Shown: one piece after another, positions 8,472 to 16,831 of the stretch
Position numbering within the stretch: position 1 is the first letter of the stretch
How the letters are laid out: each line of letters begins with the position of its first letter
NCBI RefSeq assembly: GCF_900176275.1
Contig: NZ_FWXD01000005.1
Location: 62,001 to 126,000, forward strand
Source of the DNA: Andreprevotia lacus DSM 23236
Lineage (GTDB): Bacteria > Pseudomonadota > Gammaproteobacteria > Burkholderiales > Chitinibacteraceae
Direction: 5' to 3'
Length of the DNA stretch: 64,000 bases
Position numbers and translations under genes: made by a program
Notes under the pieces: model-generated
The model's input: the letters and a program-made list of their open reading frames with translations, nothing else
Told to the model about the DNA's origin: nothing
Database searches by the model: none

Positions 8472-8804
8472 TCAGGCATCCGCATCATGCAAGCTCTCCA
8501 CCACCAGAATGCGCGCCTGCCCCTGCGGATACGCCACATGCGCCGCGCCAGCCGCGGCACAGAACACGTCGCCCGCCTGCAGGCGCACTCTTTGCTCCTC
8601 GGCGCCGATGCGGTAGTGCATGTCGACCACGCCATCGAGCACGGCAAACACTTCGTCGCCGCTGTTCACGTGCCAGTGGTAGGGCGCATCGGTCCAGTGC
8701 AGGCGCACGCTGGCGCCGGCAATACGGGCCAGATCAAGCGCGCCCCAAGCGCGGTCGGCGGTAAAGCTGGCCGCGCGTACAGTGCGGACTGCGGGGCTCA
8801 GCAT
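8472..8804 (-). CDS. Cupin domain protein
   Basis: A 110-residue single-domain cupin. Its start at 8804 overlaps the end of the upstream MFS gene by 7 bases, so translation is coupled; longer forms of the frame run through the MFS gene and are not credible. The beta-barrel motif 1 reads HWHVNSGDEVFAVLDG, supplying histidine and glutamate metal ligands, and motif 2 reads LQAGDVFCAAAGAAHVA with the last histidine. Such small cupins bind a divalent metal and either sense or convert small acids or sugars. The substrate is not apparent. It is the third gene of a tautomerase-MFS-cupin operon. Confidence 0.85.
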   Translation of the reverse strand: MLSPAVRTVRAASFTADRAWGALDLARIAGASVRLHWTDAPYHWHVNSGDEVFAVLDGVVDMHYRIGAEEQRVRLQAGDVFCAAAGAAHVAYPQGQARILVVESLHDADA

Positions 8805-9991
8805 GCCAGCGCCCGGCGGCGTGCACCGAACTGCCAGAACAGCGTGGCCAGCACCGGCACCACCAACAGCGGCAGCAGCAAACGGTTGAGCATGCCCCAG
8901 CCCAGATGCTGCACCAGCGGTGCGGCGGCGAACGAGGCGGTGGCGGCAAACGCACCGGTGGTGAACTCGGCACCGCTTTGCGTCTTGGCGCGCTCGCTCG
9001 GGCGGTAGGACTGGGTGAGCAGGGTGGTGCCGGCCACGAACATGAAGTTCCAGCCCAGGCCCAGCAGCAGCAAGGCAGCATAGAAATAGGGCAGTGTGTT
9101 CGAGGTCTGGCCGATCAGCGCGCAGGCGGCAGTCAGCAGCGCGCCGGTTATCGATACGGCGGCCGGACCGAAGCGCTGGATCAGCCAGCCCGAGAAAAAC
9201 GACGGCGCAAACATGCCCAGCATGTGCCACTGGATGACGCCGGCCCCGTCATTCACACCAAAGCCGCAGGCAATCATCGCCAGCGGCGTGGCAGTCATGA
9301 TGCAGACCATCAGCGTATAGGCGACCACATTGTTGGCCAGCGCGGCCATGAACACGGGCTGGCGCACGATCTCGCCCAGCGGGCGCGGCGGGCGGGTATC
9401 GGCCTGCGCAGCGCTCTGGCTGGCGGCATCGCGGTAAAACAGCAGCAGCAAGGCCAGCGAGACAATGCCGAACAAGCTGGCCAGGGCATAGGCGCCGGCA
9501 AACGCCACATGTGGCACCCAGCCTTGCGAGAGCTTGGCCAGCCACGGCCCACACACAGCGGCAATCACACCGCCGGTCAGCACCGTGGCAATGGCGCGGC
9601 TTTTGGCCTCGGGCGTAACGTTATCGGCTGCGGCCAGCCGGTAATAACCGGCAAAAGCCTGGAACACGCCGATGCAGGCGGTGCCGATGCAGAACAGCCA
9701 GAACGCCTGCTGGTACATGGCCAGCACCGACAGCCCCGCCCCCACGGCGCCGATGGCCGAACCGGTAGCAAAACCCAGCCGGCGGCCCACTTTTTGCTGC
9801 CAGTGTGGCGACACCAGCGCGGTCAGCATGTTGGCAAAGGTGATCAGCGCAAAGGGCAGGGTGGCATAGGCCTTGTCGCTGGCCAAGGTGTAGCCGGCGA
9901 GGCCGGTGAGCGTGAGGTCGATCGAGATCGCCGCCACGAACAAACCCTGGCACAGCGCCAGGATGCGGATATTGCGTTGGGCAATGTTCAT
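8798..9991 (-). CDS. MFS transporter
   Basis: Major facilitator superfamily permease of 397 residues with about 12 hydrophobic helices. The loop between helices 2 and 3 reads HWQQKVGRRLGFATG, matching the MFS signature (GxxxDRxGRR type). It lies 12 bases downstream of the tautomerase gene and overlaps the cupin gene by 7 bases, so the three form one leftward operon. The substrate is unknown. Tautomerase and cupin partners hint at import of an aromatic or keto acid, but drug efflux is an equal alternative. Confidence 0.88.
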   Translation of the reverse strand: MNIAQRNIRILALCQGLFVAAISIDLTLTGLAGYTLASDKAYATLPFALITFANMLTALVSPHWQQKVGRRLGFATGSAIGAVGAGLSVLAMYQQAFWLFCIGTACIGVFQAFAGYYRLAAADNVTPEAKSRAIATVLTGGVIAAVCGPWLAKLSQGWVPHVAFAGAYALASLFGIVSLALLLLFYRDAASQSAAQADTRPPRPLGEIVRQPVFMAALANNVVAYTLMVCIMTATPLAMIACGFGVNDGAGVIQWHMLGMFAPSFFSGWLIQRFGPAAVSITGALLTAACALIGQTSNTLPYFYAALLLLGLGWNFMFVAGTTLLTQSYRPSERAKTQSGAEFTTGAFAATASFAAAPLVQHLGWGMLNRLLLPLLVVPVLATLFWQFGARRRALAC

Positions 9992-10003
9992 GTCGGTCTC
10001 CGT

Positions 10004-10402
10004 TTACAGCGGCAGTGCTTGTACATAGCGGTATTCCTGCGTTTTGCCCTGCCAGCCCCAGGTATCGGCCGGCACATCGTCGACCACCACATAGCTGGCC
10101 GGTTGCAGCGGGCCGAACTCGCGCTCGAACGCTGCAAATACTTCACGCACGTATTGTGCCTTTTCATCCTTGGTATTGGTGCCGGCGGTCACCTTGATAT
10201 CCAGATAGAACGACGCCGCCTGCCCCTGCAGCGCCTGCGCGCCGACAAACCATTGCGTCGGCGGTACATACTCGATGGCAATGGCGGTCAGCTCGCGCTT
10301 CTTGCCCAGGATGGCGTGGGTGAGATCGGTGAGGATATCGGCGGCGCGCTGGCTGGTTTGCGGCGACGGGGCAACGCTCAGTTTCAGGTTCAGATAGGGC
10401 AT
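10004..10402 (-). CDS. Tautomerase (4-oxalocrotonate tautomerase/MIF fold) family protein
   Basis: A 132-residue protein. Start ATG 10402 is preferred because it leaves proline right after the initiator (MPYLNLKLSV), the catalytic Pro1 of the tautomerase superfamily. A GGAG ribosome site precedes it. The length, about twice the 62-residue 4-OT unit, fits two fused beta-alpha-beta units, as in MIF-like and cis-CaaD-like members. It would catalyse keto-enol tautomerisation or related chemistry. It is first gene of the tautomerase-MFS-cupin operon. Confidence 0.82.
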   Translation of the reverse strand: MPYLNLKLSVAPSPQTSQRAADILTDLTHAILGKKRELTAIAIEYVPPTQWFVGAQALQGQAASFYLDIKVTAGTNTKDEKAQYVREVFAAFEREFGPLQPASYVVVDDVPADTWGWQGKTQEYRYVQALPL

Positions 10403-10505
10403 GGTGTTCTCCTGCGGGAGCCGGCACATGCCGGAGTTGCTTCACTATCGCACGCAGCGTTTTGGCATGAATGCCAATATAACGTCAATTTCTGCCAAGA
10501 CCATG

Positions 10506-10534
10506 AAAAAAAGGGCAGTGCCGAAGCACTGCCC
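10506..10534 (-). terminator. Intrinsic terminator, leftward
   Basis: Stem GGGCAGTGC / GCACTGCCC with a 4-base loop. On the minus strand it is followed by TTTTTTT. It would stop transcription coming from the DUF2252 gene before the tautomerase promoter. Confidence 0.85.
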
Positions 10535-10617
10535 AAGAGGACGGCGTAATGCGATATCGGGAGGCGCTATTGCGCAGAATGCGACAGAGCACGCGCATCC
10601 GGCCCCGGCAACCGCGC

Positions 10618-10742
10618 CACTGACGAGCGGGAGCGAGGCTCCCTCGCGGCGGCGAGGGCGGGGGGCGTGGAATCAAGCGGGGAGCGCCGTTGCATCACCC
10701 TCGAAAACAGCCGGGAACCCGGCCTGGCCGGGTTCTTGATGC
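10618..10742 (-). repeat. Two-hairpin interspersed repeat, copy B
   Basis: In minus orientation. The second hairpin CCCTCGCGGCGGCGAGGG lies at about 10641-10658 and the first hairpin GGGAACCCGGCCTGGCCGGG near 10714-10733. It sits downstream of the DUF2252 gene; together with the terminator it accounts for most of the gap 10403-10783. Confidence 0.85.
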
Positions 10743-10783
10743 AGTTCAATTCACAGCAGTGGGTTGCCGCGTGCAACAGGCGC

Positions 10784-12142
10784 TCAGTACAGCGGGGTAC
10801 CCGCCGAATAAGCCGACTTGAACGACTGCCAGTCCAGATTCACCTGATCGGCATAGCCGAAGGCAAACGACACGATCTCGGCCTGCAGGCCGCTCTTGCT
10901 GGTGACGGCGTTGGTGATTTCGGCATCGATGCCGTAGGGCACCACGGTGCTGTCGTAGTCCTTGTCAGCCAGGGCGTGTGCGCTGGCCAAGGCTTGGCCC
11001 ACATAGGTCATGGCAGTGTTCAGCTTGCTGCTGGACGACAGCTGCGTGTAGTCGAAGTCTTCCTGGAACGGCGATTTTTCGTGGAAGTAGTACGGCAGGC
11101 TGTTGATGAAGGCCGAGCCGATCAGCACATCGGCATTGATCAGCTGTGCCTTGCCGGTGCGGGCCACGCGGTTGGCCTCGTTGCCAGCGTAGGCAGACGA
11201 CGGCAGCTGGCCCGGCAGCGCGATGGCAACAGCGCTGGTGGTTTCCTGCTTCACTTCCAGGATCACGTCATCGCTGGTGCTGCTGCTCGGGCCTTCGATC
11301 AGGATGTAATAACGCATGCGGCCCAGGCTGCCGGTGCCCGAACCCAGCTTCTGGTGGATGTCCTTCACGGTGTAATAGCTGGCAGCGTACTGCTTGCTGG
11401 CCGAAATCGATGCGATGTACGACGACATGGCGCCGGCAATCATGTTGTAGGTGCCGCTGGTAACGGCCACCAGATCGGACTTGTTCTGGAACTTGCGCGT
11501 GCTGCCGCTCACGCTGGTGTACTTGGACAGCAGATCGGCGCGGGTATTGCCGTCGGCATCCTTGATATTGGTCTGCACATAGCTGGTGGTGTTGCTACTG
11601 GAGAGCTGGAAGGTCTTTTCGTCGTCATTGCCCTTGAAGGCGCTCATCTTGTCGACATAGGCGCCCACCAGCGTATTAATGGCGGTAGTGATGTTGCTGT
11701 CCGAAATACCGTTTTCGCGACCGGCCAGCACCACGCTGGTGGCCATGCGGCGCAGATCCCACACGTATTGGCCCAGATAGCCTTCGTCGAAATCGCTGAC
11801 GGTGAATACTGATTTACCGCTGCTGTCGCGCTGCGAACCGACGTTGGCCAGATGGGTATCTCCCCCCAGCCAGGTATAAGCGGTGGTGCTGGTGGTGTAG
11901 CTTGATGCCGGCAGGGTGGTCATGTCGGTCATGAAGATGTGATCGGTGCCGCGATAGAAGTAGAACGCGCTGCCGTTCATCTTGCTCATCTTGGTGGCCA
12001 GATCGGCACTGTTTTGCGCGGCGTACGGGTGGTTGTAGTTGTAGATCTGCGTGGTGACCCAGCTCGGGCGCGAAGTGGCGGCAAAGGCGGCCGGCAAGGT
12101 AGCCAGGCAAAGTGCTGCGATCAGGGTACGGTGGAAATTCAT
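10784..12142 (-). CDS. Exported DUF2252 family protein
   Basis: A 452-residue protein with a signal peptide (MNFHRTLIAALCLATLPAAFA). The mature N-terminal region KMSKMNGSAFYFYRGTDHIF matches the DUF2252 signature, in which a KM...SPFAFxRG motif opens a protein-kinase-like fold. GDTHLANVGSQ and the acidic stretch VSDFDEGYLGQYVWDLRRM follow, reminiscent of kinase catalytic and metal loops. DUF2252 proteins are often cytoplasmic and uncharacterised; a periplasmic version is notable because ATP is not available there. It is monocistronic, with its own terminator downstream. Confidence 0.85.
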   Translation of the reverse strand: MNFHRTLIAALCLATLPAAFAATSRPSWVTTQIYNYNHPYAAQNSADLATKMSKMNGSAFYFYRGTDHIFMTDMTTLPASSYTTSTTAYTWLGGDTHLANVGSQRDSSGKSVFTVSDFDEGYLGQYVWDLRRMATSVVLAGRENGISDSNITTAINTLVGAYVDKMSAFKGNDDEKTFQLSSSNTTSYVQTNIKDADGNTRADLLSKYTSVSGSTRKFQNKSDLVAVTSGTYNMIAGAMSSYIASISASKQYAASYYTVKDIHQKLGSGTGSLGRMRYYILIEGPSSSTSDDVILEVKQETTSAVAIALPGQLPSSAYAGNEANRVARTGKAQLINADVLIGSAFINSLPYYFHEKSPFQEDFDYTQLSSSSKLNTAMTYVGQALASAHALADKDYDSTVVPYGIDAEITNAVTSKSGLQAEIVSFAFGYADQVNLDWQSFKSAYSAGTPLY

Positions 12143-12324
12143 TGCTCAAGCTCCAGGATTGATCCGCTTAGTTAGAACATTCGTATATGCGGATTGAAGT
12201 AAAAGCCGGCATTAAGCCCCGGCTGGATGACATGGCGAAGACATCACCATGACAACAGCATTGCGTACTACAGCGGCGGTAAATGGCCCACTGGCACTGT
12301 GCTATCCTTGCCCCGACCTACACC

Positions 12325-12340
12325 CGTTTCACGTGAAACA
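12325..12340. promoter_or_regulatory. parS: parS-like ParB binding site 1
   Basis: CGTTTCACGTGAAACA matches the bacterial chromosomal parS consensus TGTTTCACGTGAAACA at 15 of 16 bases. It ends immediately before the parE start codon, so bound ParB could affect parE translation or transcription initiation as well as segregation. Confidence 0.85.
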
Positions 12341-14314
12341 ATGAGCACACCGCGTTACGACGAATCAGCCGTCAAGGTCCTGAAGGGGCTGGACCCCGTC
12401 CGCCATCGGCCGGGCATGTATACCCGCACCGACAACCCGCTGCACATCTGCCAGGAAGTCATCGACAACGCCGCCGACGAAGCACTGGGCGGATTTGCCA
12501 AATCCATCGCCGTGACGCTGTATCGCGACCAGAGCATGAAGGTGGTCGACAACGGCCGTGGCATTCCGGTCGGCATCCACCCCGAAGAAGGCGTGCCGAC
12601 GGTGCAGGTCGTGTTCACCCAGCTGCATGCCGGCGGCAAGTTCGACAAGAAAGACGGCGGCGCCTATGCGTTCTCGGGTGGTCTGCACGGCGTTGGCGTC
12701 TCGGTCACCAATGCGCTGTCCACCTTGCTGCAAGTCGAGGTCAAGCGCGACGGCGAGCACAGCCGCATCGTGTTTGCCGACGGCGAAGTGCGCGAGCCGC
12801 TGAGCAGCGTCGGCAGTGTGGCCAAGAAAGATACCGGCACCATTGTCACCGTGCGGCCGGACCCGAAATACTTCGACAGCCCGACCATTCCGCAAGGAGA
12901 GCTTGAGCACCTGCTCAAATCCAAGGCCGTGCTGCTGCCGGGCCTGGTGGTCACGCTGGATGTGGAAACCGCCAATGGCGAGTTCATCCACAAGGAATGG
13001 AATTACCCGGACGGGCTGACCGGCTATCTGGCGGAGCAGATTGCCGGCTATACGCCCATCACCCCCATCCTGACCGGCGAGAAATACATCGACGGCATCG
13101 ACGAAACGTTCTCGAAGGGCGAGGGCTGCGCCTGGGCGCTGAGCTGGACCGAAGACGGCCTCGTCAACCGTGAATCGTATGTGAACCTGATCCCCACGCC
13201 GGCCGGCGGCACGCATGAATCGGGCCTGCGCGATGGCGTGTTTCAGGCCGTAAAAACCTTTATCGAATTCCACAGCCTGTTGCCCAAGGGTGTGAAGCTG
13301 CTGCCCGAAGACCTGTTCGGCCGCTGCTCTTTCGTGCTCAGCGCCAAGGTGCTCGATCCGCAATTCCAGGGCCAGACCAAGGACAAGCTGACCAGCCGTG
13401 ACGGCCTCAAGCTGGTGTCCACCATGGTCAAGGCGCCGTTCGAGCTGTGGCTGAACGAGCACGTCGAGCTGGGCAAGAAGCTGGCCGAGCTGGCGATCCG
13501 CGCCGCGCAATCGCGGCAGAAGAACGCCACCAAGGTGGAAAAGAAAAAATCGTCCGGCGTGGCAGTGCTGCCGGGCAAGCTGACCGACTGCGCCAGCGAC
13601 GAGGGCGAGCGCTGCGAGCTGTTCCTGGTCGAGGGCGATTCGGCCGGCGGCTCGGCCAAGCTGGGGCGCGACAAGGATTTCCAGGCGATCCTGCCGCTGC
13701 GCGGCAAGGTGCTCAATACCTGGGAAGTCGACAAGGACCAGATCTTCGCCAACAACGAAGTGCACGACATCGCGGTGGCACTGGGCGTAGACCCGCACGG
13801 GCCAAACGACACGCCCGATTTGTCCGGCCTGCGCTATGGCAAGCTCATCATCATGTCCGATGCCGACGTGGATGGCTCGCACATCCAGGTGCTGCTGCTC
13901 ACCTTGTTCTATCGCCATTTCCCCGGCCTGATCGCGCAGGGCCATGTGTTCGTGGCGCAGCCGCCGCTGTATCGCGTCGATGTGGCCGGCAGTGGCAAGG
14001 CCAAGCCGCCGCGCAAGTTCTATGCGCTGGACGAGGGCGAGCTGACCGCCATCCTCGACAAGCTGCGCGCCGAGAAAATCCGCGAGGGTGCCTGGAGCAT
14101 TTCGCGCTTCAAGGGCCTGGGGGAAATGAACGCCGAGCAACTGTTCGAGACCACCATGAACCCCGATACCCGCCGCGTGCTGCGCGTGGGCATTCCCGCT
14201 GACGTCAGCGGCAACACGCGCGAACTGATGAACATGCTGATGGGCAAGGGCGAAGCCAGCAGCCGCCGCGCCTGGCTGGAAGCGCGCGGCAATGAAGTCG
14301 AGGCCGACCTGTAG
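12341..14314 (+). CDS. parE: DNA topoisomerase IV subunit B
   Basis: ParE, the ATPase subunit of topoisomerase IV, which decatenates daughter chromosomes with ParC. The protein is 657 residues from ATG 12341; an upstream extension through the parS site is unlikely. The GHKL ATPase shows EVIDNAADEALGG, DNGRGIPVG and GGLHGVGVSVTNAL. The TOPRIM domain shows EGDSAGGSAKLGRD and DADVDGSHI. The C-terminus has the conserved FKGLGEMNAEQLFETTMNP. The last base of its stop codon is the first base of the next gene's GTG, so the downstream AAA ATPase is translationally coupled. ParC lies 10.6 kb away on the same strand. Confidence 0.97.
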   Translation: MSTPRYDESAVKVLKGLDPVRHRPGMYTRTDNPLHICQEVIDNAADEALGGFAKSIAVTLYRDQSMKVVDNGRGIPVGIHPEEGVPTVQVVFTQLHAGGKFDKKDGGAYAFSGGLHGVGVSVTNALSTLLQVEVKRDGEHSRIVFADGEVREPLSSVGSVAKKDTGTIVTVRPDPKYFDSPTIPQGELEHLLKSKAVLLPGLVVTLDVETANGEFIHKEWNYPDGLTGYLAEQIAGYTPITPILTGEKYIDGIDETFSKGEGCAWALSWTEDGLVNRESYVNLIPTPAGGTHESGLRDGVFQAVKTFIEFHSLLPKGVKLLPEDLFGRCSFVLSAKVLDPQFQGQTKDKLTSRDGLKLVSTMVKAPFELWLNEHVELGKKLAELAIRAAQSRQKNATKVEKKKSSGVAVLPGKLTDCASDEGERCELFLVEGDSAGGSAKLGRDKDFQAILPLRGKVLNTWEVDKDQIFANNEVHDIAVALGVDPHGPNDTPDLSGLRYGKLIIMSDADVDGSHIQVLLLTLFYRHFPGLIAQGHVFVAQPPLYRVDVAGSGKAKPPRKFYALDEGELTAILDKLRAEKIREGAWSISRFKGLGEMNAEQLFETTMNPDTRRVLRVGIPADVSGNTRELMNMLMGKGEASSRRAWLEARGNEVEADL

Positions 14315-15792
14315 TGCAGAACGAACCGCTGCGCAAACTGCGCCTGTTGTGGGATTGCCGCTACCCCATCGTGCTGGTGGAAACCACGCAGGAGCTGGCC
14401 ACACTCGAACTGATCGAGCAGTTCACCAATCTGGAACGGCTCACCCTGTCGGTGTGGAGCGCGGCCGACGGCCTGCGCCAGGGCGTGCGCGGCAGCGTGG
14501 AATACGACACCATGCCGCTGGATGCCGCACTGCGCAGCATCGATACCAACCGGCGCAGCGGCATTCTGGTGTTCCTCGACCCGCATCCCTATCTGGGCGA
14601 CGCGATCACCCTGCGCCAGCTGCGCGAAGTGGCGCAAGAGAACGAACAACACAGCCGTATGCTGGTGCTGGTTGCCCCCAGCTTTGACCAGCTCCCGCCC
14701 GAGCTGGCCAGCATGACCGCCAATTTCGCCCCGCCGGTGCCCGATTCGGCCGAGATCAAGCAACTGATCTCCAGCGAGGCGCTGCTGTACCAGCGCGAGC
14801 ACGGCACCACGCCGCGCGCCGACGAAGTGGCCTACAAGCTGATGGTGCAATACCTGGCCGGCACGCCGATGGACGTGGCCCGCCGGCTGGTGCGCCACGC
14901 GCTGCACAACGACGGCATGCTCACGCAAGACGACCTCACCCCCATCCTGCAGCAGAAACAGAAGCTGATCGGCCACAACTGCCTGCAGTTCGAGTTCCCC
15001 GATAGCCGGCTGGACGAGCTGGGCGGCTTTCTCAACCTCAAGCAATGGCTGGCGCTGCGCCGCAACGCCTTCTTGCACCCGGCCGAGGGCATCGAAGCGC
15101 CCAAGGGGCTGATGCTGCTGGGCGTGCAGGGCAGCGGCAAGAGCCTGGCCGCCAAGGCGGTGGCTGGCAGCTGGGGCCTGCCCTTGCTGCGGCTGGATAT
15201 CGGCGCGCTGTACGACAAATTCCACGGCGAAACCGAGCGCAACCTGCGCCAGGCGCTGAAAACCGCCGAACAGATGGCGCCGTGCGTGCTGTGGGTGGAT
15301 GAAATCGAGAAGGGTCTGGCCGGCGATGCCGGTGGCGAGGCGGACGGCGGCGTATCACGCCGCGTACTGGGCACCTTGCTCACCTGGATGAACGAGCGCA
15401 AGGCCGACACCTTTGTGGTGGCCACCGCCAACGATGTGCGCGTGCTGCCGCCCGAGCTGCTGCGCCGTGGCCGCTTTGACGAAATCTTCTTCGTCGACCT
15501 GCCCGACGAACCGGCCCGCCGCGCCATCCTGCGCAGCCACCTGCAACGCCGCAAGCAAAACCCCGACAGCTTCGAGCTGGACACGCTGCTGGCTGCTTGC
15601 GCGGGTTTCTCCGGCGCCGAAATCGAAGCCGCCGTGCGCGCCGCCATGCTGGAAGCCCACGCCGCCACCCGCCCGCTGGCGCAGGACGACCTGCTGCTGG
15701 CGCTGAAAAACACCCGGCCGCTCTCGGTACTGCGCGCCGAAGACCTGGCCATGCTGCGCGCGTGGGCAAGCGAGCGGACCATACCGGCTTAG
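14314..15792 (+). CDS. Ycf46-type AAA+ ATPase
   Basis: A 492-residue AAA+ protein similar to cyanobacterial/plastid Ycf46. The N-terminal half (residues 1-240) holds a degenerate P-loop-like domain beginning PIVLVETTQELATLELI. The C-terminal AAA domain has Walker A GVQGSGKSLAAKA, Walker B VLWVDEIEKGLAG, sensor 1 VVATANDV and arginine fingers in ELLRRGRFDEIFFVDLP. GTG at 14314 overlaps the parE stop by one base. Ycf46 has been linked to photosynthetic carbon uptake in cyanobacteria, but its role in heterotrophs is unknown. Coupling to topoisomerase IV is the interesting context here. Confidence 0.9.
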   Translation: MQNEPLRKLRLLWDCRYPIVLVETTQELATLELIEQFTNLERLTLSVWSAADGLRQGVRGSVEYDTMPLDAALRSIDTNRRSGILVFLDPHPYLGDAITLRQLREVAQENEQHSRMLVLVAPSFDQLPPELASMTANFAPPVPDSAEIKQLISSEALLYQREHGTTPRADEVAYKLMVQYLAGTPMDVARRLVRHALHNDGMLTQDDLTPILQQKQKLIGHNCLQFEFPDSRLDELGGFLNLKQWLALRRNAFLHPAEGIEAPKGLMLLGVQGSGKSLAAKAVAGSWGLPLLRLDIGALYDKFHGETERNLRQALKTAEQMAPCVLWVDEIEKGLAGDAGGEADGGVSRRVLGTLLTWMNERKADTFVVATANDVRVLPPELLRRGRFDEIFFVDLPDEPARRAILRSHLQRRKQNPDSFELDTLLAACAGFSGAEIEAAVRAAMLEAHAATRPLAQDDLLLALKNTRPLSVLRAEDLAMLRAWASERTIPA

Positions 15793-15805
15793 CAGCGCCA
15801 GTTCC

Positions 15806-16712
15806 GTAGGGCGCAATGAGCCCGGCGAATTGCGCCGCAGCTTGCGGCCTATGCTCCGCCACGCACCATACCTATACGGCGCCACGCGCCACATTCATAC
15901 GGCGCAACGCGCTGCGCTTGTTGTCGCCCTACGCAGCGAGGCCGGGGAAAGCCGCTGAAAAAACGCAGCGCAACGACGACGCTGGCAAGGCGCACAAAGC
16001 ACCGCACCGCACCGCAGGGCGCAATGAGCCTGGCGAATTGCGCCGCAACTTGCGGCCTATGATCCGCTACGCACCATACCTATACTGCGCAACACGCTGC
16101 GCTTGTTGTCGCCCTACGCGGCGAAGCCGAGAAAGCAGCAGGAAAAACCCGGCAATACGATGCAGACAAAGTGCAGCCTGCATTTGCAAATGGCGTCAGC
16201 ACCGTAGGGCGCAATGAGCCTGGCGAATTGCGCCGCACAGCCTTGCAGCCAATGATCCGCCACGCGCCACATTCATACGGCGCAACGCGCTGCGCTTGTT
16301 GTCGCCCTACGCGGCGAGACCGGGAAGCCGCTGAAAAAACGCAGCGCAGCGACGACGCTGGCAAGGCGCACAAAGCACCGCACCGTAGGGCGCAATGAGC
16401 CCGGCGAATTGCGCCGCACAGCCTTGCAGCCAATGATCCGCTACGCACCAACCCATACGGCGCAACGCGCTGCGCTTGTGGTCGCCCTACGCAGCGAGGC
16501 CGGGGGAAGCCGCTGAAAAAACGCAGCGCAACGACGACGCTGGCAGGGCGCACAAAGCACCGCACCGTAGGGCGCAATGAGCCTGGCGAATTGCGCCGCA
16601 ACTTGCGGCCTATGATCCGCTACGCACCATACCTATACGGCGCAACGCGCTACGCTTGTTGTCGCCCTACGCGGCGTAGGCCGAGGGAAGCCGCTGGAAA
16701 AACCCGGCGTAG
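15806..16712. repeat. Five tandem ~0.2-kb repeat units (GTAGGGCGCAATGAGCC type)
   Basis: Units begin at 15806, 16014, 16204, 16385 and 16567, giving periods of 208, 190, 181 and 182 bases. Each opens with G(T/C)AGGGCGCAATGAGCC and contains GGCGAATTGCGCCGCA. It closes about 127 bases later with TTGT(T/G)GTCGCCCTAC, so the two ends are inverted. A linker follows, usually holding GCCGCTGAAAAAACGCAGCG and CGACGACGCTGGCA. The units differ by scattered substitutions and indels. No ORF with coding character lies in the gap 15793-16831. Confidence 0.9.
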
Positions 16713-16831
16713 CCAGCATTTGCAATCGCGTCAGGTGATTTCCCGACAAAGCGAATGCTAATGCAGGACATTCCACACTGGTGGCAGGGCACTTAAAGTG
16801 GCAAGGTCGCCAACGCCCGCACACACCCGCC

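Noticed and set aside
8906-10549. 547-codon plus-strand frame over the MFS gene
   Set aside because: The minus-strand MFS and tautomerase proteins are recognisable; this frame is not.
12365-14404. 679-codon open frame antisense to parE
   Set aside because: It is a shadow of the GC-rich codon pattern of parE, with no recognisable motif and low-complexity His/Gln/Arg-rich sequence.
15806-16712. CRISPR array
   Set aside because: Units of about 180-210 bases with inverted ends, variable but homologous linkers and no cas genes do not fit a CRISPR.
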